A DNA stretch of 64,000 nucleotides, taken from IMG/VR virus record IMGVR_UViG_3300022602_000024, positions 62,797 through 126,796 of that record, one strand, 5' to 3'. The stretch is from a virus. Positions 50,276-58,157 of the stretch are shown piece after piece (positions within the stretch are counted from its first letter, which is position 1; each line of letters begins with the position of its first letter). Made by a program: the position numbers and the translations under genes. The notes beneath the pieces are model-generated. The model was not told the origin of the DNA and made no database searches. It saw nothing but the letters and a program-made list of their open reading frames with translations.

Positions 50276-51454
50276 TCAATACTTGCTTTCGTGTGTGTGC
50301 TTACGATAGTCTGTGCTCATACGCAACCATTTCTCGCCTGAACCTTCTAAGATATCAACGATGCGATCAATAGTACCATCAGTCCAGTTACTGATATCTC
50401 CAGTATTATGATTCCACTTTAACAATGTTTTTAGTTTGTCCATTGCATCGGTTAACGACCAAGGTACATAAAGCCTATTATGATCATTGGCAAAAGTTTC
50501 TGGAAAACTTCTATAAGCAGGATAAAGAACATTACACCCAAGAGTGTCTGCTTCTGAGACTGTGTTAGATACCCAGTCTTGTAACGCACAATTAAACAAT
50601 ACACGAGTATCATTAAGAAGATTGTAGTAGTCATTTTTCTCTAAGTCCTCATAAATTGTCAATAAGCCACGTTGTTGCAAGTCACGTGTACGTGCCATGT
50701 AACTGTCGTTATTGCTTTTTAACTTAGCACCACTGAAGATACAGAATTCTACTGGAATACTATTACCATATTGACGGTTCCATTCTTCAATCAAGTCCAT
50801 AAAGAAGTCGGGTTGTTTCTCTTGATCCCAACGTGCCGCGAACCCTACCCGCATGGCACGTTGATCAAATGGCTTTAATTCGCCAGCAACACGACCACGT
50901 ACTTCTGCTTTGCCAAATGCCAGACCGCTAATATTATAGATGGGTGCCTCCCAGCCGGCAATCTTCATGTGCATGACCATTTCTTCATTGCTGGCTAACA
51001 CACCATCAACAAATGAATCCACCATCTTTTCATACAAGCCCATCCACCGGCTCATGCCCCATACATGTACGAAATCATCCGGATCGATTGACTGAGCAAG
51101 ACAGCGGACAAATATACGAGGACGCATATTAGCAGGAACTTGATTAAGAATGTACGGCAAGCTCTCAATACCGGGCTGAAACATGTCTTCAAAGTAAACA
51201 ACATCTTCATTGGTAACTTCTCCTGCTTTCATTTTAGCGACTAGATTCATCAACTGACTCATACCAAAGTATGTGCGACCATGTGCATCTAACACCTGTC
51301 CTGTTACAATGGCTTGATCATTGCTGAGTGTTTCACCTGTGACCAGTTCGTAGTTGATACCTCTACGTTTAAAGACTCTTTCATTCCAGTCTTGTAACTG
51401 TAGTGTATATCTTGCTTTATAGGGCTCCAAGCCCATGTACCATAGTTTTCTCAT
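50276..51454 (-). CDS. Glycosyltransferase-like protein, probable GT-B fold
   Basis: The start at MRKLWYMGLEPYKARYTLQL (51454) forms ATGA with the upstream gene; the frame runs 13 codons further but without similarity. The 392 residues include VDGVLASNEEM and MRVGFAARWDQEKQPDFFMDLI, the donor-domain start as in GT4-type enzymes, then NCALQDWVSNTVSEADTLGC, which fits the Glu-containing donor loop. I recall it as a glycosyltransferase in T4-like phages. It could act on modified DNA or on surface glycans. Confidence 0.7.
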   Translation of the reverse strand: MRKLWYMGLEPYKARYTLQLQDWNERVFKRRGINYELVTGETLSNDQAIVTGQVLDAHGRTYFGMSQLMNLVAKMKAGEVTNEDVVYFEDMFQPGIESLPYILNQVPANMRPRIFVRCLAQSIDPDDFVHVWGMSRWMGLYEKMVDSFVDGVLASNEEMVMHMKIAGWEAPIYNISGLAFGKAEVRGRVAGELKPFDQRAMRVGFAARWDQEKQPDFFMDLIEEWNRQYGNSIPVEFCIFSGAKLKSNNDSYMARTRDLQQRGLLTIYEDLEKNDYYNLLNDTRVLFNCALQDWVSNTVSEADTLGCNVLYPAYRSFPETFANDHNRLYVPWSLTDAMDKLKTLLKWNHNTGDISNWTDGTIDRIVDILEGSGEKWLRMSTDYRKHTHESKY

Positions 51455-51819
51455 TGTTTCTCCACAAATGGCGCTAAGTTGGGTGGCGTCCATCCCACCG
51501 GTTTGAGGACCTTGCCATCTTCACGCTTGCGTACCTTGCCGTCGTTGCCAATTTTAGCAAAGTTGGTGGCCATGACTTCTTTCCAAGCACCTTCGGCATC
51601 AAAGCCTGCGCTATGAATAGCACCAATGGCAACAACTAGTATATCAATCAAGGCATCTAACATTTCTACGCGATCATCTTCATTATTAGCCACAAACAAT
51701 TCATTGTATTCTTCTTTGATAAGATTTAGATACAGTGCAAATTGTTCGTTGTTAAAACCTGCTACTGTTTGATCACAGGCACGCATGAACTTTTCTTGAT
51801 CTCGAAAAGGATTGGTCAT
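51451..51819 (-). CDS. MazG/HisE-like pyrophosphohydrolase
   Basis: A 122-residue helical protein with YLNLIKEEYNELFVANNEDD (EExxE) and EMLDALIDILVVAIG (ExxD-type) metal motifs. The C-terminus, GKVRKREDGKVLKPVGW, is one I know from phage phosphoribosyl-ATP-pyrophosphatase-like proteins. Second MazG-like enzyme of the window. Likely substrates are nucleoside triphosphates. Confidence 0.78.
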   Translation of the reverse strand: MTNPFRDQEKFMRACDQTVAGFNNEQFALYLNLIKEEYNELFVANNEDDRVEMLDALIDILVVAIGAIHSAGFDAEGAWKEVMATNFAKIGNDGKVRKREDGKVLKPVGWTPPNLAPFVEKQ

Positions 51820-52091
51820 TATTGATCTCTGTTGAATCTGTAGTTAGTGTTGCGTGGTTGGAAGTCTTTGCGTTCACGTCTTGGAGTACGCCATTGATCC
51901 CAGGGCTCGCGACCTTTAAGCATTTTGATATACTCGCCATAAGGACTTGGAGCACGCTCATTGTATAGTGTTTTTTCATCAAACGGATATCCGTAATCCT
52001 GACAAAAACGTTGATAGTTTTCGAGGTCTTCGAAAATGTTTAAGACTTCGGGTTTCATGCGAAGATACTTCTTAAGCCATTCTTGGGCCAT
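51819..52091 (-). CDS. Phage protein of unknown function (90 aa)
   Basis: A basic, mostly helical protein with LKMKPEVL-like segments (KYLRMKPEVLNIFEDLE), then APSPYGEYIKMLKG, and an Arg-rich end (PRRERKDFQPRNTNYRF). It shares a base with the next gene's start. I recall it from other T4-like phages; function unknown. Confidence 0.67.
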   Translation of the reverse strand: MAQEWLKKYLRMKPEVLNIFEDLENYQRFCQDYGYPFDEKTLYNERAPSPYGEYIKMLKGREPWDQWRTPRRERKDFQPRNTNYRFNRDQ

Positions 52092-52100
52092 GTTAGTTCC

Positions 52101-52544
52101 TTAAATTACAATTGATTGTGCAGGACGGGTAAGGTTGTAGTTGATAACGCATCCGTTTTCGCCGTCCTCGGATACGTCAATAGTGACATTACGGTTAGGG
52201 TAACGTGCGGCTATTTGTAGATATAAATCATCTGCGATCATTTCGCATGACTTATAGTCTAATGCTAGTATAGCATCTTTGTAGAGATTTTCCAACCAAC
52301 GTTTAAATTGAATAAACTCAATGTCTCGATCGTTATGGAAAACATCAATACTGACACGAAAGTGAAAGATATGCCTGTGTGGCGTGCCGAGGAATGATAC
52401 ATCATATTCATCGCCGGTTGCTAGCATGGGGTCAGTTGCGGCAGCAGGATAGCAGTGAATACCTTCTTTGGTAAAAGATACCCATATCTGTCTAGGTGCC
52501 GCAGTCATAATGCGATCAATGGTGTCTCTTTGTTCTTGATTCAT
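52101..52544 (-). CDS. Possible T-fold protein related to QueD/PTPS
   Basis: A 147-residue protein. RHIFHFRVSIDVFH places two His around a strand as in QueD zinc sites; YKSCEMIADDLYLQIAARYP looks like the T-fold helix; and VSEDGENGCVINY ends the chain the way KVEVRET does in QueD, with a Glu in the substrate position. I think it is a diverged T-fold enzyme. It lies three genes from the DpdA-like gene, which fits a deazaguanine or pterin role. This is an inference by eye. Confidence 0.5.
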   Translation of the reverse strand: MNQEQRDTIDRIMTAAPRQIWVSFTKEGIHCYPAAATDPMLATGDEYDVSFLGTPHRHIFHFRVSIDVFHNDRDIEFIQFKRWLENLYKDAILALDYKSCEMIADDLYLQIAARYPNRNVTIDVSEDGENGCVINYNLTRPAQSIVI

Positions 52545-53056
52545 TTGATTACTTCGTCTTTGGTGTATTGTGACCAGTCTGTAAATACCTTACGATCGCG
52601 CAGTTCGTGTAGACTGTGGCACCATACTCCGGGGTTTGTTGCGCGGAAATCTTTATCGTCTAACTTGATTGTAGCATTATATCCCAACAGTTGTATATAG
52701 GGCAATTTAACCGAAATCATTGGGATAAAGTTATTGTAATCAGTTAGCCCACTTTCAGTTAGGCCCTCGACACAGGTACTGTCGATATCTAATGTACATA
52801 AGTAGCCTTTTTGTAATAGGGCTAGAATCATTTCTTCCCACGGCTGCCATCCTTGCGAATCATCAGTTGCCATTTTTGGAAAACTCATGTTGGCACCAAA
52901 ATAGATATGCTCACATTTAGTAGTGTGTGCCCATTCTTCAATTTTATCTACAGGTTGCACACCAACTACAAATAGTGTGCGTTTGCCCCGTGCTGGCGTA
53001 TGTTCTACTTCAACACCAACAAAGAAATTGATGTCCTCGTGTCCTGCTCTAATCAT
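52541..53056 (-). CDS. Phage protein of unknown function next to the T-fold gene (171 aa)
   Basis: Has GVEVEHTPARGKRTLFVVGVQ at the start, an EHIYFGANMSFPK motif, and a TLDIDSTCVEGL strand near the middle. It alternates strands and helices like half a TIM barrel, but I know no family. It is coupled to the T-fold gene by ATGA and to the DUF465 gene by 4 bp, so it may belong to the same pathway. Confidence 0.62.
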   Translation of the reverse strand: MIRAGHEDINFFVGVEVEHTPARGKRTLFVVGVQPVDKIEEWAHTTKCEHIYFGANMSFPKMATDDSQGWQPWEEMILALLQKGYLCTLDIDSTCVEGLTESGLTDYNNFIPMISVKLPYIQLLGYNATIKLDDKDFRATNPGVWCHSLHELRDRKVFTDWSQYTKDEVIK

Positions 53057-53241
53057 TTCGTGCTCTTAGATAGTTGATCAGCCTTTAGTTTAACAATATC
53101 TTCTTTAATATGCAACCGTTGTTTCTTCAATTTAGTAAGATGTTCGTCACTGAACACACCATTTCGTTCCATACCATCAATCTTTTTATCTAGTGTGGCG
53201 TGTTCTTTTTCTAAATGCTTAATACGTGCTTCAATTGTCAT
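53053..53241 (-). CDS. DUF465/YdcH-like small helical protein
   Basis: A 62-residue two-helix protein: RIKHLEKEHATLDKKIDGME, then LTKLKKQRLHIKEDIVKLK. The LKKQRLxLKDxI pattern is typical of DUF465. Probably a helical hairpin; role unknown. Overlaps the DpdA gene by 11 bp. Confidence 0.72.
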   Translation of the reverse strand: MTIEARIKHLEKEHATLDKKIDGMERNGVFSDEHLTKLKKQRLHIKEDIVKLKADQLSKSTK

Positions 53242-54766
53242 TGCTAATCTCCAAGGTATCTAGTTTTGATTCATCTAATTCTGGTTCTACATCTTCAACG
53301 ATTTCAAATAGTTCATCAAACATGGCATTGCCGTTGATGGCCTTTTTACCTTTGAATCCACGAGTACCAATAATCTCTGTCCAGTATGTACTGTATTTTT
53401 CGATGATAGCCATACTCTTGGCTTTTGTGGGTGCTGAAAAGATTTCTTCTACTAAATCTTCAAAGTATTCACCGCCAGGTCCTGAACTACGCATCATAGC
53501 AGGATGCTCGCCAGCATCAAATCTACGATTGGCTTCTTGAACCGCAGTCAAGTGCATCCATACATTGTGTCCCATAAGCAGAGCATAACTAAAACTATCC
53601 CAACTAGTCTTGCCTTCTTTGCCATTTTTATTTAGATCGCCAGGCTTGTAGATACAAATATCTTTCATTTGGAACAAGTCACTCAAGGGACTGTCTTCCC
53701 AACGTGGGTAAATGCCATCTGCAACTACACCCTGCGACCATTTACGTGTATCAGTGGCATACTTCTTGTCATCTGCACTTGGAGCCATTCTATAACTCCA
53801 CTTGCCGTTGTCGGGAAATGCATTTTCAAAGTAAACTTGTCCGTTGGCAGTGGCAAGGAATGGACTGGCACAATCAAAAGATATAGTAAATGCGGGGTTA
53901 GCGTATTTTCTTACATTCCTTTGAATCACGGTGAGTAGCACAGCCCATTCCAACTTTGATGTGCCCAAGAAGTGCATCCAATCGTGCACACCTTCTTGTA
54001 GCAAGCCATCGTATTTCAATGTAATCAAGCGTTTCAGTACCAAGTGAACATCGCACATGTTTTGTCCACCCATGGACCACCCATTAAAATGTGTATCAGG
54101 ATAGATATTAGGATCACAATACTGCTTCATCATGTCATACCAACGATCAGCATCCTTGTGATTGGCGCCTTGCAACACATTAAGAATCTTCATACCGCCG
54201 TTCTTAACGCCTTTACGGTTGTTCATCCAATATTCGTTGTTGTATTTGGTCGCATCAACTGCTTCTTGTAATGTGCTGATACCGCATTTGGCACCTGCAG
54301 CCTTATCATGAATAACCCATGTAGGGATATCCAAGGTCATTCCATAGTCAGCTATGCCGTCCAGCCACTTGAGCACTGCCTCACGACGTGCTTGGGCCTT
54401 CGGGCATCCTGAACCAGCCTTCCAGTCGCCTTCCCATAATCCTTTGGCAATCTGGAATCCACCAGAGTCGCCTAGGATTAGTGTGTTGGGATCGCGATTT
54501 CGAACCATGTCCTCTGACCAATCTTGCTTGGTAAGGTCTAGGTTAGCATGGCCGCCGGAGTAAAGCGACCATCGATATGGGAACAAGGCTTTCTGGGCAT
54601 TAAGCCAATTCAGCTGTTCCATATCTGTCAAACCCTGCGGAAAACGTGCAGGGTCCACATATTGTTCGTTGCGTTGTTTGCCTACAAACGTAGCGTAAAA
54701 ACCGCTGATAGCCGGAAGGAATACTGCATAATCCTTCTGCTTTGCGGTTAAATTATCTTGTGCCAT
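53231..54766 (-). CDS. dpdA: DpdA-like 7-deazaguanine DNA transglycosylase
   Basis: A 511-residue member of the tRNA-guanine transglycosylase superfamily. LILGDSGGFQIA with D100 is the general-base/binding Asp block, and TISFDCASPF contains the nucleophile candidate D298. It is larger than bacterial Tgt (about 375) and lacks the tRNA-type zinc site, as DNA-acting DpdA proteins do. It would swap guanine in phage DNA for preQ0 or a derivative. FolE, QueD and QueE upstream make the precursor. It is the strongest sign that this phage has modified DNA. Confidence 0.85.
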   Translation of the reverse strand: MAQDNLTAKQKDYAVFLPAISGFYATFVGKQRNEQYVDPARFPQGLTDMEQLNWLNAQKALFPYRWSLYSGGHANLDLTKQDWSEDMVRNRDPNTLILGDSGGFQIAKGLWEGDWKAGSGCPKAQARREAVLKWLDGIADYGMTLDIPTWVIHDKAAGAKCGISTLQEAVDATKYNNEYWMNNRKGVKNGGMKILNVLQGANHKDADRWYDMMKQYCDPNIYPDTHFNGWSMGGQNMCDVHLVLKRLITLKYDGLLQEGVHDWMHFLGTSKLEWAVLLTVIQRNVRKYANPAFTISFDCASPFLATANGQVYFENAFPDNGKWSYRMAPSADDKKYATDTRKWSQGVVADGIYPRWEDSPLSDLFQMKDICIYKPGDLNKNGKEGKTSWDSFSYALLMGHNVWMHLTAVQEANRRFDAGEHPAMMRSSGPGGEYFEDLVEEIFSAPTKAKSMAIIEKYSTYWTEIIGTRGFKGKKAINGNAMFDELFEIVEDVEPELDESKLDTLEISNDN

Positions 54767-55376
54767 AAAATTGTACTTGCTCTATTAGTTCGTAGTCTTG
54801 TTTAAAGTATTCTTTGACTTGATATAAGTATTTAGAATTGTTCAGTTGTTCTGTAAAAATTTCTTTGAATCTTTTTCTTTCAGGGCTAGCATCACTGACA
54901 TGTTGATAATCATATTTGTTGTATCTATTGGTCATGCCTTGTGAGTTTAAAAATTGACTGAACTGTTCTCTATAGTCAGGACCGCATTTAAAAAATACGC
55001 ATCTAGTTAAATCTATATTGTCTATAAAGTATACTTGTTTTTCTGTATGGTCGTCAAATGCAATCTTATCAAACACTAGATCAAAGAACGCACGTCCAGC
55101 AAAAGCAAAATCTATATTTTGGTGATATAGATACATATATTCTGCAATACCACTGATCCACCGTTCAATCGGATCTCGTAACACTATTAAAGGTGTTTTT
55201 GTTGATACATCGTCGGTGTAATAGTTATAAAATTCCCACCCCCAATCCTTTAGATTGGGTTTTGTCCAGGAACTGGCATTTTTTGGAATGTGTACATACA
55301 TTAAATTAGTATGTGGAGAAGTCATGCACTCTCCAAATACATGTCCTCTATTCTGATAGTAATCAATAAACTTCAT
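54753..55376 (-). CDS. Sulfotransferase-family protein 1
   Basis: A 207-residue protein. YVHIPKNASSW (28-38) is the PAPS 5'-phosphosulfate loop and LIVLRDPIERWISGI (63-77) the 3'-phosphate motif, in the order of sulfotransferases. It would move sulfate from PAPS to a sugar or other hydroxyl. The APS-kinase fusion at 16378-17010 could supply PAPS. It overlaps dpdA by 14 bp and a radical SAM gene by 4 bp. Confidence 0.82.
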   Translation of the reverse strand: MKFIDYYQNRGHVFGECMTSPHTNLMYVHIPKNASSWTKPNLKDWGWEFYNYYTDDVSTKTPLIVLRDPIERWISGIAEYMYLYHQNIDFAFAGRAFFDLVFDKIAFDDHTEKQVYFIDNIDLTRCVFFKCGPDYREQFSQFLNSQGMTNRYNKYDYQHVSDASPERKRFKEIFTEQLNNSKYLYQVKEYFKQDYELIEQVQFYGTR

Positions 55377-56434
55377 ACTGTTTGTTGATACTTTCGTACT
55401 TGTTGTTCTATTAGAGGAGCAAAGTGTATATTTGGTTTAATTTGTTTTGCCATTAACAACTGATCCATGGCAGTTTTATACAATGGATGTGACGTTGTTA
55501 GCACTTGCATATCGTTGTATATCATCAATGGCTGAGCACCCCAGTTATCTAATTTTGCTATTACACCGTCAGATTTGTAATGATTACATAAAATGGCAAA
55601 ATTAACTATATCCCCGGCGTTGGCAGATTGCAACACAAAATTATATAATGAACGTGGACGTTTTGTTTGAGTATTTTGATAATCAAACAACCAATCTAAA
55701 TTTTCAAGAAGTACTTTATGTTTACCCGGTCTACGAACATTTTCGTATACTTCGGCCGAACCTGCATCCATGCTTATATGAAATTCTTTAATATGTGCTA
55801 ATACAGGACTATCGGGTAATAATTTTTTCATTAGTAGCCCGTTGGTGCGCAATATAATTGAATGATTTTCTGTTGGTTGCCAGTTTAATAGCAAGGGACG
55901 GTATAACATACTTGCTAGTACATCACCATTGCCAGTCATTATCAATGTAGTTGGTTTGTTAAATTTTTGTATTAATGTTACAAAATGATTTATTAATTTT
56001 TTTGACTTTTCAAACTGAGGACCTGATGTTATATTGCTTGGCCCTGACCTACAAGTTGGGCACGCAAGATTACAACTTTCATCCATAGAAATAGTTATTT
56101 CATACTGGTGTACATTATAACTCTTATTAAGTAAGTTGCAATGCTCTACGGCACAGTATGTAAATTTTTTATCGTTTACATCTTGTTGTATTTCTTTTGC
56201 AATAGGACTATCCCATATGTCTTCTAAACTGTCAAACTCCAGTATATTACCAACCGGTATCGGTAACCAGGCTTCGCAACTACATACAAAACAGTCGCCT
56301 CTTGAATCTATAATAAGTGTATAGTAAGGTACATTACACGAATTAGTAATCTGCCCTGGGTACTTGCTACCTCTTGGATATTCTTTAAGATTAAACTGCT
56401 GAATTTTTGGCAGTTTAGAAACATCTATAGTCAT
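55373..56434 (-). CDS. Radical SAM protein 7, divergent
   Basis: A 353-residue radical SAM enzyme with C121, C125 and C128 (SCNLACPTC) and six N-terminal cysteines (C33, C48, C51, C53, C94, C99), enough for one or two auxiliary clusters. The usual GGEP is replaced by GNGD at 168-171 (MTGNGDVL). It is shorter than the other copies and coupled to the sulfotransferase by ATGA. The upstream neighbour is the sliding clamp. Confidence 0.82.
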   Translation of the reverse strand: MTIDVSKLPKIQQFNLKEYPRGSKYPGQITNSCNVPYYTLIIDSRGDCFVCSCEAWLPIPVGNILEFDSLEDIWDSPIAKEIQQDVNDKKFTYCAVEHCNLLNKSYNVHQYEITISMDESCNLACPTCRSGPSNITSGPQFEKSKKLINHFVTLIQKFNKPTTLIMTGNGDVLASMLYRPLLLNWQPTENHSIILRTNGLLMKKLLPDSPVLAHIKEFHISMDAGSAEVYENVRRPGKHKVLLENLDWLFDYQNTQTKRPRSLYNFVLQSANAGDIVNFAILCNHYKSDGVIAKLDNWGAQPLMIYNDMQVLTTSHPLYKTAMDQLLMAKQIKPNIHFAPLIEQQVRKYQQTV

Positions 56435-57169
56435 TTATTTTGTCTGTGCTGGCAATTGGTATGTGTATACAATAAGTCCAGAGTCTACAGTGATCTGCAT
56501 AACACCTTCATCGGAAATTTTCATTTCTTTATCGCCGGGCAAGCTCAAAATACTGTTAACTACTGACACTGGCCAATGCAACTGTTTGCTCAATGAGCCT
56601 GAGGTTGCAGCAAATGTAAAACTGCCTGCGTGACTTGCAGCATCACCAAAGAAGAACTTCAATTCGCCTGAGTCTGTTGTACTGCTGAATGTGGTGGCAT
56701 CACTGTGTGCACTGGATTGAAAACGCAGTTTCTGGATGCTTTGTACTGTGGGGGTAATCTCTACACCCCATTTAACTGGCTTCATTTTAACGTTCTTCAA
56801 CTGGTCGTTAATAACAGATGTGGCCATGAATCTGTAGTCGTTTTTAAAGTCGCCAGTTTTGTTCTCAAAGTGAACACCACTAGGAACCATGTTGCCGTCG
56901 GCATCCTTTTGTTGTGTTACTGTGATAGTGGCACCTTCGCGGTATTCTGGAATGTTAAGGATAGTGTTGAGTCTATCCAAGTTGGGCATACCAAATATGC
57001 CAACAAATTCTGCAACAGGTGCTTTGAATTCTGCGTTTAAGATAACTGTTTTTGTTGCTTGGTCAAAAGCATTAATAGTTGTAGAGGTTTTATTTCCTGT
57101 GATTTTAATCATAGAAATAACGCCAAGGCCATAAGTGTGTTGTACAATGTCTTTTAAGTGATCGATCAT
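56435..57169 (-). CDS. 45: Sliding clamp, T4 gp45-like
   Basis: A 244-residue DNA polymerase processivity factor. The recognisable part is the T4-type C-terminal region (ITVDSGLIVYTYQLPA) and strands such as MIKITGNKTSTTINAFD. It is slightly longer than T4 gp45 (228). The clamp is loaded at primer ends and, in T4, also activates late transcription. It has its own consensus promoter. Confidence 0.85.
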   Translation of the reverse strand: MIDHLKDIVQHTYGLGVISMIKITGNKTSTTINAFDQATKTVILNAEFKAPVAEFVGIFGMPNLDRLNTILNIPEYREGATITVTQQKDADGNMVPSGVHFENKTGDFKNDYRFMATSVINDQLKNVKMKPVKWGVEITPTVQSIQKLRFQSSAHSDATTFSSTTDSGELKFFFGDAASHAGSFTFAATSGSLSKQLHWPVSVVNSILSLPGDKEMKISDEGVMQITVDSGLIVYTYQLPAQTK

Positions 57170-57192
57170 GTTTTATTCTCCGTAATAGATGT

Positions 57193-57221
57193 AGTATATA
57201 GATGTATTTAGAAAATGTCAA
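57193..57221 (-). promoter_or_regulatory. Sigma70 promoter of the sliding clamp
   Basis: TTGACA (57216-57221), 17-bp spacer, TATACT (57193-57198), then a 23-nt leader with an AGAA/GGAG site before the clamp ATG. No junction element is seen upstream. Confidence 0.82.
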
Positions 57222-58156
57222 TAGACAATTCTTTTTATTTCTCCCATTACCTGGTGTGCTTTCACCGTTGATAAGGTACCGGGCTTCTTGATTTCAAGCC
57301 AACTGACATAGGGCTCAAAGTCAAATTCTTTTTCAATTTCAAAGCCTAGGCTTTGACAGGTTGGTATTAAGATACTCTTGGGCATGTAGGTTTGTGCAAA
57401 ACTTTCAGCAATACCGGCACCGGCAGAAGTATCACCATCGTTATAACTAAACAGGAATACACCTCCGGGACGCATGACTTCACGTAAATCTTTAAGAAAC
57501 TGTGTAATAGTATCAAGACTTATGTAGTTAAAATGTCCCCAACTGAACACAAAGCCAAATTGATTTCGGGGCAAAACCGACAAGTCGTAATTTTTCAACT
57601 GATACTTTCTAAGTCTGCGTTGGTATGCTTCTGGAAATTTGTTAACTGTACTGTTTAGAAATTCCGGCCAAGGATCCATAATATACAATGGATCAGCAGC
57701 TACCAGGAACTGTGTCCATTCACCGTCTCTGCAACCTATTTCTAAACTGGGATAACGCCAGTTAGTATACAACAATATACGTTGTTTGATAGTTTGTTCA
57801 ATGTCCTCATTGAGATATATGCGTCTATTATTGCGAACATTATCAAACCCGCCTGTGCGTTCTTCTAGTTCGTAAGCATTAGCAAACAAGTTGTGAGTTA
57901 GCTTGGTTATTTCATTGTTGACTGCAGCCAACTGCTGATGTAGATCCAAACGTGGTTGTTGTACTTGATCAATAATATTGCCATAATAATCAATCAAGTC
58001 TTTGACATACTTGGTATTGTGTTCGCTGATCTCGCCTACTTTATTTTTAATATTATCCAAATTGGTTTGCAGTTCTAACAAGCGTTGAACCACAGGATCA
58101 GGATCTAGTGCTTTCACTAGTCTATTTCGGAATGTCACTAGATCATACAACTTCAT
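57218..58156 (-). CDS. Methyltransferase-like protein with coiled-coil N-terminus
   Basis: The start at MKLYDLVTFRNRL (58156) lies 2 bp after the polymerase stop. Residues 20-110 form a long charged helix. Then YPSLEIGCRDGEWTQFL is a SAM-binding motif I and LREVMRPGGVFLFSYNDGD a motif with strands 4-5 of class I methyltransferases. I recall it downstream of DNA polymerase in T4-like phages of aquatic bacteria. The substrate is unknown. Confidence 0.72.
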   Translation of the reverse strand: MKLYDLVTFRNRLVKALDPDPVVQRLLELQTNLDNIKNKVGEISEHNTKYVKDLIDYYGNIIDQVQQPRLDLHQQLAAVNNEITKLTHNLFANAYELEERTGGFDNVRNNRRIYLNEDIEQTIKQRILLYTNWRYPSLEIGCRDGEWTQFLVAADPLYIMDPWPEFLNSTVNKFPEAYQRRLRKYQLKNYDLSVLPRNQFGFVFSWGHFNYISLDTITQFLKDLREVMRPGGVFLFSYNDGDTSAGAGIAESFAQTYMPKSILIPTCQSLGFEIEKEFDFEPYVSWLEIKKPGTLSTVKAHQVMGEIKRIVY

Positions 58157-58157
58157 G

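Noticed and set aside
50276-51454. T4-type DNA alpha- or beta-glucosyltransferase
   Set aside because: The protein has GT4-like donor motifs but I cannot match it to the T4 DNA glucosyltransferases, and no hydroxymethylcytosine pathway is present. I left the acceptor open.
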